In this document: positions 26,474 to 33,684 of the stretch, piece after piece
How the letters are laid out: each line of letters begins with the position of its first letter
Numbering within the stretch: the first letter of the stretch is position 1
Assembly: GCF_003569005.1 (NCBI RefSeq)
Contig: NZ_BCUR01000001.1
Span: 1 to 64,000, forward strand
Source: Vibrio superstes
Lineage (GTDB): Bacteria > Pseudomonadota > Gammaproteobacteria > Enterobacterales > Vibrionaceae
DNA length: 64,000 nucleotides
Reading direction: 5' to 3'
The notes under the pieces: generated by a model
What the model was told of the DNA's origin: nothing
What the model saw: the letters and a program-made list of their open reading frames with translations, nothing else
Databases searched by the model: none
Translations under genes and position numbers: made by a program

Positions 26474-27287
26474 AGCCGCCTCCTTGGGCATTAGTTGACA
26501 CAATGTCTATGCTAACGCGACGGTTTGTTAGGCGAATTGCGGGTGTATCGCCATCGGTAAGGGGTAGGGTTTCACCTACAGAAAGGGTTTGGATTCGAGC
26601 CGTTTCTAAACCAAATATCACTAGGTAGCGCTCAACCTGTTTAGCGCGTCCCATTGCGAGCTTTTCGTTGTACTCTACTGTCCCTGCCAAATCAGCATGG
26701 CCAGTAACGCTAAGTTTTAGATGGTTGTGCTCCTTTAAAATATTGGCGGCTTCTGCAAGATGGCCCATGTATTTTGGGTTTATCTCGGTAGAGCCCACCG
26801 CAAATTGATTGTCTATGTTGAGTAGGTCAACGAGCTGCGTAATAACGGCTTTATCACTTTGAAATGAAGCGTTTTGTGAGGGTGGCACACACTCTGTTTC
26901 ACTGGTGACGTAATCAAGTTGTAACTCCAGTTTGTTGAGATTCTTTCTCAAAATGACGATGTCATTGGCTGCATCAAGAAGAAGACCACCTTCTAGTTCT
27001 CGAGCAATGCGTTTTTCTTTGGTTTCTGCCTGCACGACCGATGCAGGGAAACACCATTCAGCCCCTTGGTTGATAAGGCTATCAAGCTGCAAGCGAGCTA
27101 AATGAAAATCAAAGCGTAGGCCGTGCTCTGGGCCTAATGGCTCTTCAGGAAATACGGGAGAGAAATCAGACATAGCGGTGTATTCACCCATTCCGCCGCG
27201 GCCTTCGTCTGGGTAGCTTGAACAACCAGCCATTACCAATACTGCGAGTAATGTAGTGCCTGCTTTAAGTTGGTTAGTCCATTTCAT
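26460..27287 (-). CDS. sypB: OmpA-family lipoprotein SypB
   Basis: This 275-residue outer-membrane lipoprotein has a signal peptide with lipobox VMAGC and lipidated C22. A mid region with helical character (about 60-135) precedes the OmpA peptidoglycan-binding domain (about 145-265), where VTGHADLAGTVEYNEKLAMGRA and LTNRRVSI are the family signatures. It probably anchors the export apparatus to the cell wall. AGGAG lies upstream of the ATG. It follows sypA by 53 bp and overlaps sypC. Confidence 0.9.
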   Translation of the reverse strand: MKWTNQLKAGTTLLAVLVMAGCSSYPDEGRGGMGEYTAMSDFSPVFPEEPLGPEHGLRFDFHLARLQLDSLINQGAEWCFPASVVQAETKEKRIARELEGGLLLDAANDIVILRKNLNKLELQLDYVTSETECVPPSQNASFQSDKAVITQLVDLLNIDNQFAVGSTEINPKYMGHLAEAANILKEHNHLKLSVTGHADLAGTVEYNEKLAMGRAKQVERYLVIFGLETARIQTLSVGETLPLTDGDTPAIRLTNRRVSIDIVSTNAQGGGYEHL

Positions 27288-27340
27288 CTTTTCTCTCCTG
27301 ATTCCCTTTTAATTGCTGTTCACTTCCATGTGAGTCGCGA

Positions 27341-27673
27341 TTAGAGCTCAAGTTCTGCTGTTTGAGTGGTCAATGGAATCGCCTGTCCTATGCGCAGCAG
27401 TTCCATCATTTTTTGAGGTTGCCCATGAACGTTCTTGATGCTCATGTTGCGGTCGCTTTCTATAAGGCGTTTATAGAAATAGACAATGGCGCCAATGCCT
27501 GACGTATCCATAAAGTCCACATGCTCTAAATCGATTTCGATCTGAGGGTGGTTATCGTCAGTCAGTACATCATCAATACAAAGCTGAGCTTCTTTGCTTG
27601 CTTGTGCATTGAAGTCGCCAAATACCGCTAGAGTAAGTAGGTGTTCACTTGATTCAATTTTGCGTAGTTCCAT
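27341..27673 (-). CDS. sypA: STAS-domain regulator SypA
   Basis: This 110-residue single-domain STAS protein resembles anti-sigma-factor antagonists. The conserved phosphorylatable serine is S58 in DFMDTSGIGAI. In V. fischeri, SypA promotes biofilm when unphosphorylated, and SypE controls its phosphorylation. No SypE is encoded in this window, so the partner must lie elsewhere or be replaced. It is the first gene of the sypA-H transcript, with GGAGAG before the ATG and a textbook sigma-54 promoter upstream. Confidence 0.9.
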   Translation of the reverse strand: MELRKIESSEHLLTLAVFGDFNAQASKEAQLCIDDVLTDDNHPQIEIDLEHVDFMDTSGIGAIVYFYKRLIESDRNMSIKNVHGQPQKMMELLRIGQAIPLTTQTAELEL

Positions 27674-27721
27674 GATGTTCTCTCCGTTTAAGAATCGCCT
27701 CAGTGAGCGTACTTAGTAGGT

Positions 27722-27738
27722 AGCAGGAACCGTGCCAA
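27722..27738 (-). promoter_or_regulatory. Sigma-54 promoter of sypA
   Basis: The minus strand reads TTGGCACGGTTCCTGCT: -24 GG (27735-27736) and -12 GC (27723-27724), exactly 10 bases apart, with the consensus TGGCACG. It lies about 50 bp before the sypA start and is the best sigma-54 element in the window. Confidence 0.88.
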
Positions 27739-27778
27739 AAATTAACACCAATAAAAACAATGGTTTAAATGGGTTTGT

Positions 27779-27811
27779 CAATATGAGAAATGGGGGTTCT
27801 TAATTTGAGAA
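27779..27811 (-). promoter_or_regulatory. Two SypG-type enhancer elements before sypA
   Basis: The minus strand has TTCTCATATTG at 27779-27789 (full match to TTCTCA-N3-TG) and TTCTCAAATTA at 27801-27811 (one mismatch). They sit about 48 and 70 bp upstream of the -24 element. Two sites would allow cooperative SypG binding. Confidence 0.62.
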
Positions 27812-27841
27812 AGGGGATTTCTTAGAAAAGTAGGGATTAAT

Positions 27842-27866
27842 AATACCAATCACTACCATTGGTATA
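27842..27866. repeat. Minimal attggtat palindrome
   Basis: An 8-bp inverted repeat (ataccaat / attggtat) with a short spacer resembles the bare outer ends of the longer interspersed repeat at 11032 and 63605. It may be a deletion product or chance. Confidence 0.35.
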
Positions 27867-27867
27867 A

Positions 27868-27892
27868 GAAAAAGGCTCACGTACTGTGAGCC
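27868..27892 (-). terminator. Terminator of hnoX-hahK
   Basis: On the minus strand a 7-bp GC-rich stem (ggctcac / gtgagcc) is followed by TTTTTC, 20 bases after the hahK stop. It separates the sensory pair from the sigma-54 promoter of sypA. Confidence 0.85.
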
Positions 27893-27912
27893 TATAAGAA
27901 CGTTATGAGGTG

Positions 27913-29622
27913 TTAGTTATGACACCATTTGACCAGCATGTTTTGAATGTCTGCTGAGCGATAAGGTTTGGTTAGAACGTCATCCATGCCTGATTCAAAG
28001 CACTGTTCTCTTTCCGTTAATGTGGTGCTCGCGGTCAACGCGATGATAGGCATTTTCATCCCTAATTCGCGAATCTTTGCGGTGGCTTCAAAACCGTCCA
28101 TTTCTGGCATTCGACAATCCATTAAGACCATGTCGTATGCTTTATTCTGTGCTGCTGTAACAGCCTCGACACCATTATTAGCAATATCGGGCTTGATATT
28201 GAGCTTAGTGAGCATTTCATTGATGATGATTTGATTCATGCGAATATCATCAACCACTAACACTGAAAGGTGCTTAGGTAGCAACTTGTTCAGTTGTTTA
28301 GCTGGGTCTTTGGCTGCGCTGGCGAGCTGTGCGACCTTAATTAGAGGAATACTCCCAGTAAAGGTGGTACCGACGTCGATAGCACTCTCAAGTTTAATAG
28401 AGCCGCCCATCAACTGAATAAGCTGGTTACAGATAGCCAGTCCTAAACCTGTGCCTTCAAAATTTCGTTTACTGGAGCGGTCTACTTGAGTAAAAGGCTG
28501 GAATAGCTTTTTTTGGGCGTTGGGGCTGATGCCAATACCAGTATCAATCACCTCAAACTGCAGGCTATTATTGTCCCAGTCTAGGTTCAAGGTCACTGAC
28601 CCCTCATCGGTAAACTTAACGGCGTTGCCAATAAGGTTAACGAAGATCTGTGTTATCCGCTCCATATCGCCCTCAACCGCCTTTGGCACCTTGTCAGAGA
28701 CATTGACGATAAAGTTGAGCGACTTTTCGCAGGCTTTAGAGTTAAAAATACTAGAGAGTGTCTTAAGTAAGGACTTAATTTCAAACTTACGAGGAAGTAG
28801 GGTGAACATATCTGCATTGATCTTACTGTAATCAAGGAGATCATTGATAATCACCCTCAAAAACTCGCCAGATTGAGACAGGTTCTCGACCAACTCTTTT
28901 TGATGTTCATCCAGTTTAGTATCTTGCAGAAGCTCCGAGGTGCCTAATAGCCCGTTAAGCGGAGTGCGAAGTTCATGGTTTATCATTGCAAGAAAATCAC
29001 GAGTGGCTCGCTCTGATTGTTCTGCTTTTTTGCGCGATTCTATATTGCGATAGATGATTTGCTGCCTGTTAACCGCTCTGCAAAGCAAGTCGGCAATGAG
29101 CCTCAATGGCTGCTCAATAAATTGATTGTCTTGCTCGGTATCTTGGATCTTTAGACTCAGTAAACCAATCTTTTCTCTATTGATGATAAGAGGTATATCC
29201 AGCTGTGACCCTCGCCATTGCAGTTTAAGGCTATTCGGGTCGACCTCTATCTCCGAACCATAAAACGGTTTCTTTAATCCAAGGTTGAGATTGGGTTTAA
29301 GTTCAAGGTAACACGCCCTTACTAGCGTGGTATCACACACCTTACCGACAAGATTAGACAGCAGTATGTCATCTAAGTGGTGATCGAGAAAGGCGCGACC
29401 AAAATAGATAAGTAGTGAGTCAATCTGCTGTTGGAACTCAAGCTTTAGAATGTCTTGCGCTGAAGATTTTTCCAATTGCGCTACGGCAAGTTCAAGCTTT
29501 TGGTTGGCCTCAAACAGCTCAAGACTTTTTTGTTCAAGCAAGTTTTCAGCTTGCTTACGCGAAGCCATCTCTCTCACAAGCTTTCGTTCAATCAGCCTGA
29601 TATCAACGCCTTGATCTGTCAT
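27913..29622 (-). CDS. hahK: Soluble hybrid histidine kinase HahK
   Basis: This is a 569-residue cytoplasmic kinase with no membrane segments. An N-terminal coiled coil (about 5-60) and a GAF-like region (about 65-190) precede the dimerisation/phosphoacceptor domain, with H216 in the HELRTPLNG box. The ATPase domain has NLIGNAVKF, DTGIGI and GTGLGL, and the C-terminal receiver has D502 in LMDCRMPEMDG. There is no Hpt domain, so it needs a separate one. Lying 23 bp downstream of hnoX, it matches the NO-responsive HnoX-HahK pair of V. fischeri, which feeds into biofilm control. I prefer the ATG at 29622 to a TTG two codons upstream. Confidence 0.88.
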   Translation of the reverse strand: MTDQGVDIRLIERKLVREMASRKQAENLLEQKSLELFEANQKLELAVAQLEKSSAQDILKLEFQQQIDSLLIYFGRAFLDHHLDDILLSNLVGKVCDTTLVRACYLELKPNLNLGLKKPFYGSEIEVDPNSLKLQWRGSQLDIPLIINREKIGLLSLKIQDTEQDNQFIEQPLRLIADLLCRAVNRQQIIYRNIESRKKAEQSERATRDFLAMINHELRTPLNGLLGTSELLQDTKLDEHQKELVENLSQSGEFLRVIINDLLDYSKINADMFTLLPRKFEIKSLLKTLSSIFNSKACEKSLNFIVNVSDKVPKAVEGDMERITQIFVNLIGNAVKFTDEGSVTLNLDWDNNSLQFEVIDTGIGISPNAQKKLFQPFTQVDRSSKRNFEGTGLGLAICNQLIQLMGGSIKLESAIDVGTTFTGSIPLIKVAQLASAAKDPAKQLNKLLPKHLSVLVVDDIRMNQIIINEMLTKLNIKPDIANNGVEAVTAAQNKAYDMVLMDCRMPEMDGFEATAKIRELGMKMPIIALTASTTLTEREQCFESGMDDVLTKPYRSADIQNMLVKWCHN

Positions 29623-29645
29623 CGTCAATTACTCATCAAACTGGG

Positions 29646-30188
29646 TTAGTTAACAAGGGTGATATTGAAGCGAACTTCACTTCCCGTTTCATTGAGTGGT
29701 TTCATTTGGATATCAAGCTTTTGCTCAAAGTGGTTGGCGCATCCCTTAATCAGCCCAAGACAGACATGAGACATACATCGAGCACTCTTATAATTTAAAA
29801 CAAGCTCTGTTTCGGTCTCTGAAATAAACTCAAAAGACGGAGGGACAGCATCGGGATAGAGTTTCTTAACCTCAACGTGGATGTAATCTTCTACGTGTCT
29901 AATGAACTCGAAGCTATTGGTGCTTTGTGCTACTGCTGCCGCTGGTGGCATGGTTGCCAGCAGTTTCTTAAACACAGATTCCCCAAACACTTCTTGCAAT
30001 TGATTAGCGGGTACATCTGATGTTTTGCTGAGGTTTACGATCAATTTAACTAGGTCTTTATGATCGTAACTTCCTACAGAGGTATAGATGCCTTGGTCTT
30101 CAGACATCTCTAATATTTGGTCCAACACCTCAAGTCCAAAGTGATTCTCTACCAAGTCTAAAAATTCAGTAAAAATGATTCCTTTCAT
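29646..30188 (-). CDS. hnoX: H-NOX heme nitric-oxide sensor HnoX
   Basis: This 180-residue cytoplasmic heme protein binds nitric oxide and regulates its partner kinase. The proximal heme ligand is H104 in YIHVEVKKLYP. The heme-propionate motif YxSxR is Y133-S135-R137, and the conserved proline lies near 116. The length equals that of known bacterial H-NOX proteins. It precedes hahK on the same strand with a 23-bp gap. In characterised pairs, NO-bound H-NOX inhibits kinase activity. The gene follows the SRAP gene by 95 bp, and the gap may hold its own promoter. Confidence 0.94.
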   Translation of the reverse strand: MKGIIFTEFLDLVENHFGLEVLDQILEMSEDQGIYTSVGSYDHKDLVKLIVNLSKTSDVPANQLQEVFGESVFKKLLATMPPAAAVAQSTNSFEFIRHVEDYIHVEVKKLYPDAVPPSFEFISETETELVLNYKSARCMSHVCLGLIKGCANHFEQKLDIQMKPLNETGSEVRFNITLVN

Positions 30189-30283
30189 TTGATCTCTCTT
30201 AACAATTGAGTATTCATGTTAACGATTCTTGTACAAACTCATTTAAAAAACAATTACTTCTGTTGTTTTTATGGATCTTGTAT

Positions 30284-30877
30284 CTAGAAAAGAGACAGGT
30301 TTTGCATAGGTTCGATGGGCTCAGCGATAGCCAAAAAAGGGATTTGGGTGTTTCTAGTGAGAAGTCTTTTCGCCTGTTGAGGATCGCTAACCCATTGCAG
30401 AGCGTCTTTCTCGTCAAACAGAAGGGGCATTCGATGGTGATAACGGGCGTACTCATTATTAGGCTCAGTGGTGAGGGTAACAAAGTGGCCATTTCCCATT
30501 GCTAAGCCTGCCATTAAAAAACCTTGAGAGTTATCGACGGGGTTAAATAGGAATTTTTGTTTTCCTGATTCTGTGGTAATCCATTCATACCAACCACTGC
30601 ACGGCACGATGATTCTATTGTGATTAAACGCCTCTCTAAAGGTAGGTTTAGACTCTATGGTTTCGGAGCGGGCGTTAATGATGAGTTGCTTCGACCATTC
30701 TGGTTGCACACCCCACAGCATTTGTTGCTGATTAAAACGAGACTGAGTTGACGAAATGACCGATACCGATTGTTTAGGTCGCACATCGTTATTTGTCGAT
30801 GTATGAAACTCAAGACCCAGAGAGTCTGATATCCACTGCGCTAAAGGGTCATCCGTGATGTTTAATCGTCCACACAT
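30284..30877 (-). CDS. yedK: SOS response-associated peptidase (SRAP/YedK)
   Basis: This 197-residue protein of the YedK/HMCES family forms a protective thiazolidine crosslink to abasic sites in single-stranded DNA. The catalytic cysteine is C2 (MCGR, exposed after methionine removal). The supporting residues are N68 in NARSET, E98 in GWYEW and the HHRMP motif at 147-151. It overlaps nothing and stands upstream of hnoX on the same strand. No LexA box was found upstream, though I could only scan by eye. Confidence 0.92.
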   Translation of the reverse strand: MCGRLNITDDPLAQWISDSLGLEFHTSTNNDVRPKQSVSVISSTQSRFNQQQMLWGVQPEWSKQLIINARSETIESKPTFREAFNHNRIIVPCSGWYEWITTESGKQKFLFNPVDNSQGFLMAGLAMGNGHFVTLTTEPNNEYARYHHRMPLLFDEKDALQWVSDPQQAKRLLTRNTQIPFLAIAEPIEPMQNLSLF

Positions 30878-30992
30878 CTATGTTCTGTCTTTCTTAATTG
30901 CCATTCTAATAAGTTAGCACAGTTAACAGCGTGAAAGAGAAGTGCAATTGCTCAGGTCTGTACTAAATAAGCCTTTTAGTAGGAGTACACGG

Positions 30993-31703
30993 ATGCGTTT
31001 TACACTATTACTCGCCATGATGGTGCCTAGCTTATTACAAGCTCAGGTTTGGACTCACGAAGGCAAACCAGCCTATGTAATAGAGCTTTTTACATCGGAA
31101 GGATGCTCTAGTTGCCCTCCTGCGGATCAATATCTTTCTCAATATGCCGAAACCGACAAGTTGTGGGACGACTATATTCCTCTAGCCTACCACGTTGATT
31201 ATTGGGATTACATTGGCTGGAAAGACCGCTTTGCGCACCCGTCGTACAGTCAAAAGCAGAGGCTATATAGAAGCTACGGTGTCGTGGACAGCGTTTATAC
31301 TCCGGGCTTTGTCGTAAATGGTGCGGAGTGGAAAGGGTTCTTTAGTTATCGAACCAGAACGCTTCCAGATATTGAAGCGCCGAGTGTCACACAGCTACAG
31401 CTAAAACGAGATAAATATAATTACACTGTCACCTTTTTCGGTGATGAACAATACACGGCCCACATTGCTTGGTTAGCAATGAACGAAACCACCCCCGTTA
31501 AGCGAGGTGAGAATAGAGGTAAAACACTCAAGCATGACTTTGTTGTTATCGAGAAGCAGCAGAAGAATGCCACCGGCAAATGGAGCTTCTCATTGAACAA
31601 TCGACAACCCGTTGCACAGATAGATGCCGTCGCTGTGTGGTTAACTAAGCCTAAAGATTTTGTTCCAGTGCAAACCGTTGCGGGTTGGATAGACAAACCG
31701 TAA
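30993..31703 (+). CDS. DUF1223 secreted thioredoxin-like protein
   Basis: This 236-residue protein of the DUF1223 family has a thioredoxin-like fold and a signal peptide (about 1-18). The redox motif CSSC lies at about residues 38-41 within LFTSEGCSSCPPAD, which defines the family. The HVDYWDYIGWKDRF segment is also diagnostic. The ATG at 30993 has AGGAG seven bases upstream; an upstream frame start at 30942 lacks a signal. The physiological role of the family is not known. It is divergent from yedK. Confidence 0.88.
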   Translation: MRFTLLLAMMVPSLLQAQVWTHEGKPAYVIELFTSEGCSSCPPADQYLSQYAETDKLWDDYIPLAYHVDYWDYIGWKDRFAHPSYSQKQRLYRSYGVVDSVYTPGFVVNGAEWKGFFSYRTRTLPDIEAPSVTQLQLKRDKYNYTVTFFGDEQYTAHIAWLAMNETTPVKRGENRGKTLKHDFVVIEKQQKNATGKWSFSLNNRQPVAQIDAVAVWLTKPKDFVPVQTVAGWIDKP

Positions 31704-31815
31704 TCGGCAAAAATTGAGGCAAAAGTATATTGGTCAACGAAATGGCATTGTTTTGTCATTTTAGTCTGCTATGGTGTGAATATAGTTACCGTTAACAGAT
31801 TAAGAGAGACCAAGG

Positions 31816-32433
31816 ATGCAGCCAAAACTTGAACAATATCAGGGTATTATATTTGATATGGATGGCACCCTGATTGATACCATGCCGGCGCACGTCGCCG
31901 CGTGGGAGAAGACGGCTAAAGAGTTTGGATTTGATTTCGACCCAAAATGGCTTCATAGCCTAGGGGGTATGCCAAGCCCTAAGATTGTGTTGGAAGTAAA
32001 TCGACGCTTTGGCTTAGAGTTGGATCCAGCGCAGGTTTCTAGCTTTAAAATGTCTCAGTTTGCTAGCAATGACACTAAGGGTGAATTGATCGGTATTACC
32101 CATCAGGTGCTGTTAGATCAGATGCAAATCAAGAAAGTGGCGATAGGCACAGGATCGCAACGTGACAATGCTCATGATCTATTGAAGTCTCGTGGCGTAT
32201 TTGATTATTTTGATACGGTTGTGACCGCCACAGAGGTGAATAATCATAAACCATTCCCAGATACCTTTTTGCAGGCGGCTGAAAACATGCAATGCCAACC
32301 TAGCGAATGTGTGGTGTTTGAGGATACGCTATTAGGTTTGCAGGCAGCACATGCTGCAGGTATGGATTGCTATCTAGTGACAGATTCTGGCTTTGTATTT
32401 AAACCAGTGAATGAGGCGGCGTTTACAGAGTAG
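31816..32433 (+). CDS. yqaB: HAD phosphatase, YqaB-like
   Basis: This 205-residue HAD-superfamily phosphatase of the beta-phosphoglucomutase branch is closest to E. coli YqaB (fructose-1-phosphatase). Motif I is FDMDGTLIDT (nucleophile and acid-base aspartates), motif II GTGS, motif III HKPFPD and motif IV FEDTLLGLQAA. The cap is the small four-helix C1 type. It starts at the ATG with AGAGA upstream, stands alone and is followed by a strong terminator. Substrate by analogy only. Confidence 0.85.
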   Translation: MQPKLEQYQGIIFDMDGTLIDTMPAHVAAWEKTAKEFGFDFDPKWLHSLGGMPSPKIVLEVNRRFGLELDPAQVSSFKMSQFASNDTKGELIGITHQVLLDQMQIKKVAIGTGSQRDNAHDLLKSRGVFDYFDTVVTATEVNNHKPFPDTFLQAAENMQCQPSECVVFEDTLLGLQAAHAAGMDCYLVTDSGFVFKPVNEAAFTE

Positions 32434-32470
32434 GCGGTTTAGTTCTCGAAAGATAAAACTATTAGAAAGT

Positions 32471-32500
32471 AAAAGGGCTGTCATCGACAGCCCTTTTTAA
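32471..32500. terminator. Bidirectional terminator
   Basis: An 8-bp stem gggctgtc / gacagccc with a 3-base loop is flanked by AAAA and TTTTT. It serves the convergent yqaB and FKBP genes. Confidence 0.9.
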
Positions 32501-32504
32501 TGTC

Positions 32505-32978
32505 TTACTTTACTTCAATCAGTTCGACATCGAAGATTAATGTTGATGATGCAGGGATTGGACCCGTACCGTTTTTACCATACGCAAGCGTGCTTGGTAT
32601 GTATAAGCGGAACTTGTCACCCGCAACCATCAACTGCAGGCCTTCTTGCCAACCTTGAATGACACGGTTAAGAGGGAATTCAATTGGTTCACCGCGATCA
32701 ACAGAGCTATCAAACACAGTACCGTCGGTAAGTGTGCCGTGATAGTGCACCTTAACTGTGTCAGTTGAAGCAGGGTGAGTCTCGCCGTCACCCTTAACAA
32801 GGACTTCATACTGAAGACCGCTCTCAGTGGTGATGACTTCGTCACGTTGACCATTTTCTTGTAAGAAGGCTTGGCCAAGGGCGAAGTTTTCTTGGCCGGC
32901 TTTATTTTTTGACCAAATGCTGTAGATCATGAATGCAGCTAAAACCGCTATGATGGCAGGGAATAAAAACTTAGACAT
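32505..32978 (-). CDS. FKBP-type peptidyl-prolyl isomerase, membrane-anchored
   Basis: This 157-residue protein has an N-terminal membrane anchor (about 4-22) and a C-terminal FKBP domain (about 55-157) with VKVHYHGTLTDGTVFDSS, IQGWQEGLQLM and YGKNGTGPIPAS. It catalyses proline isomerisation, probably on the periplasmic side. It lies 8 bp downstream of a DsbA-like lipoprotein gene, so the two form an operon for envelope protein folding. Confidence 0.9.
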   Translation of the reverse strand: MSKFLFPAIIAVLAAFMIYSIWSKNKAGQENFALGQAFLQENGQRDEVITTESGLQYEVLVKGDGETHPASTDTVKVHYHGTLTDGTVFDSSVDRGEPIEFPLNRVIQGWQEGLQLMVAGDKFRLYIPSTLAYGKNGTGPIPASSTLIFDVELIEVK

Positions 32979-32986
32979 TAGTGTCG

Positions 32987-33616
32987 TTATCCTTTCGCAA
33001 TTAAGTATTTGATTGTGTTAACAATAGATGGCAGATCGTTGTGCGCTGAAGTGATGACCATATACTTGCCATTTACGACAAAGGTAGGAACTGAATTGAT
33101 CATACCCTTACCAGTAATATCGACAGCGTGAGTCACTTCTTCAAACAGTTTTTGTTTCTGTTCTTCGTTTAGATCATATGGAGAAACCAAACCGCGCTCT
33201 TTATAAGCATTGATCAGTAGTTGGGTTCTTTCTTCAGCTGGTAATTCGGCATTAGCGTGGTAGGCATTAAACAACGCCGTCATCATGCCTTGATCTGGTT
33301 TACCGGTTTCAGATTGCATTGCTGCAGCGTAGTAAAACATAGCGGCCGCTTGAGCACTCTCATTGAAGGTAACGTGTACCTTACCAATTGACTGACCAAT
33401 CCCTTCTTCGATTTCAGGGATGAACTTCTCCATCTGCAGGCAGTGCCCGCAAGTAAGAGAGAACACCTCAACGACAGGCTGCTGTACAAGATCGCTAATA
33501 TCGTTTGGCAATTGAGAGTAGTGAGTGTTCAGTTGAGGTTCAGGGTTTTCGCTACATGCAGTCAATGCCAGTAAGGATGCGAAAACTAGGCTAATTATTT
33601 GAGTTATTTTTTTCAT
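32987..33616 (-). CDS. DsbA-like thiol-disulfide lipoprotein (CGHC)
   Basis: This 209-residue DsbA-family oxidoreductase has a lipoprotein signal (LTAC, lipidated C21). The active site is CGHC at 56-59; the intervening dipeptide GH is that of protein disulfide isomerase rather than the PH of E. coli DsbA. The cis-proline loop is SVPTF near residue 180. The insert helical domain lies between about 85 and 165. It is in an operon with the FKBP. The anchor suggests action at the membrane surface, perhaps as an oxidase or isomerase. Confidence 0.88.
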   Translation of the reverse strand: MKKITQIISLVFASLLALTACSENPEPQLNTHYSQLPNDISDLVQQPVVEVFSLTCGHCLQMEKFIPEIEEGIGQSIGKVHVTFNESAQAAAMFYYAAAMQSETGKPDQGMMTALFNAYHANAELPAEERTQLLINAYKERGLVSPYDLNEEQKQKLFEEVTHAVDITGKGMINSVPTFVVNGKYMVITSAHNDLPSIVNTIKYLIAKG

Positions 33617-33684
33617 AGTCCATTAAGTCTTGTTAGTAGGCAGAGGTAGGGCGATATCAACAATATCACCCATTTGACACTTTA

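Noticed and set aside
30189..30283. Sigma-54 promoter before hnoX
   Set aside because: No GG-N10-GC element was found; the gap is short and AT-rich, and looks like an ordinary promoter or a read-through spacer.
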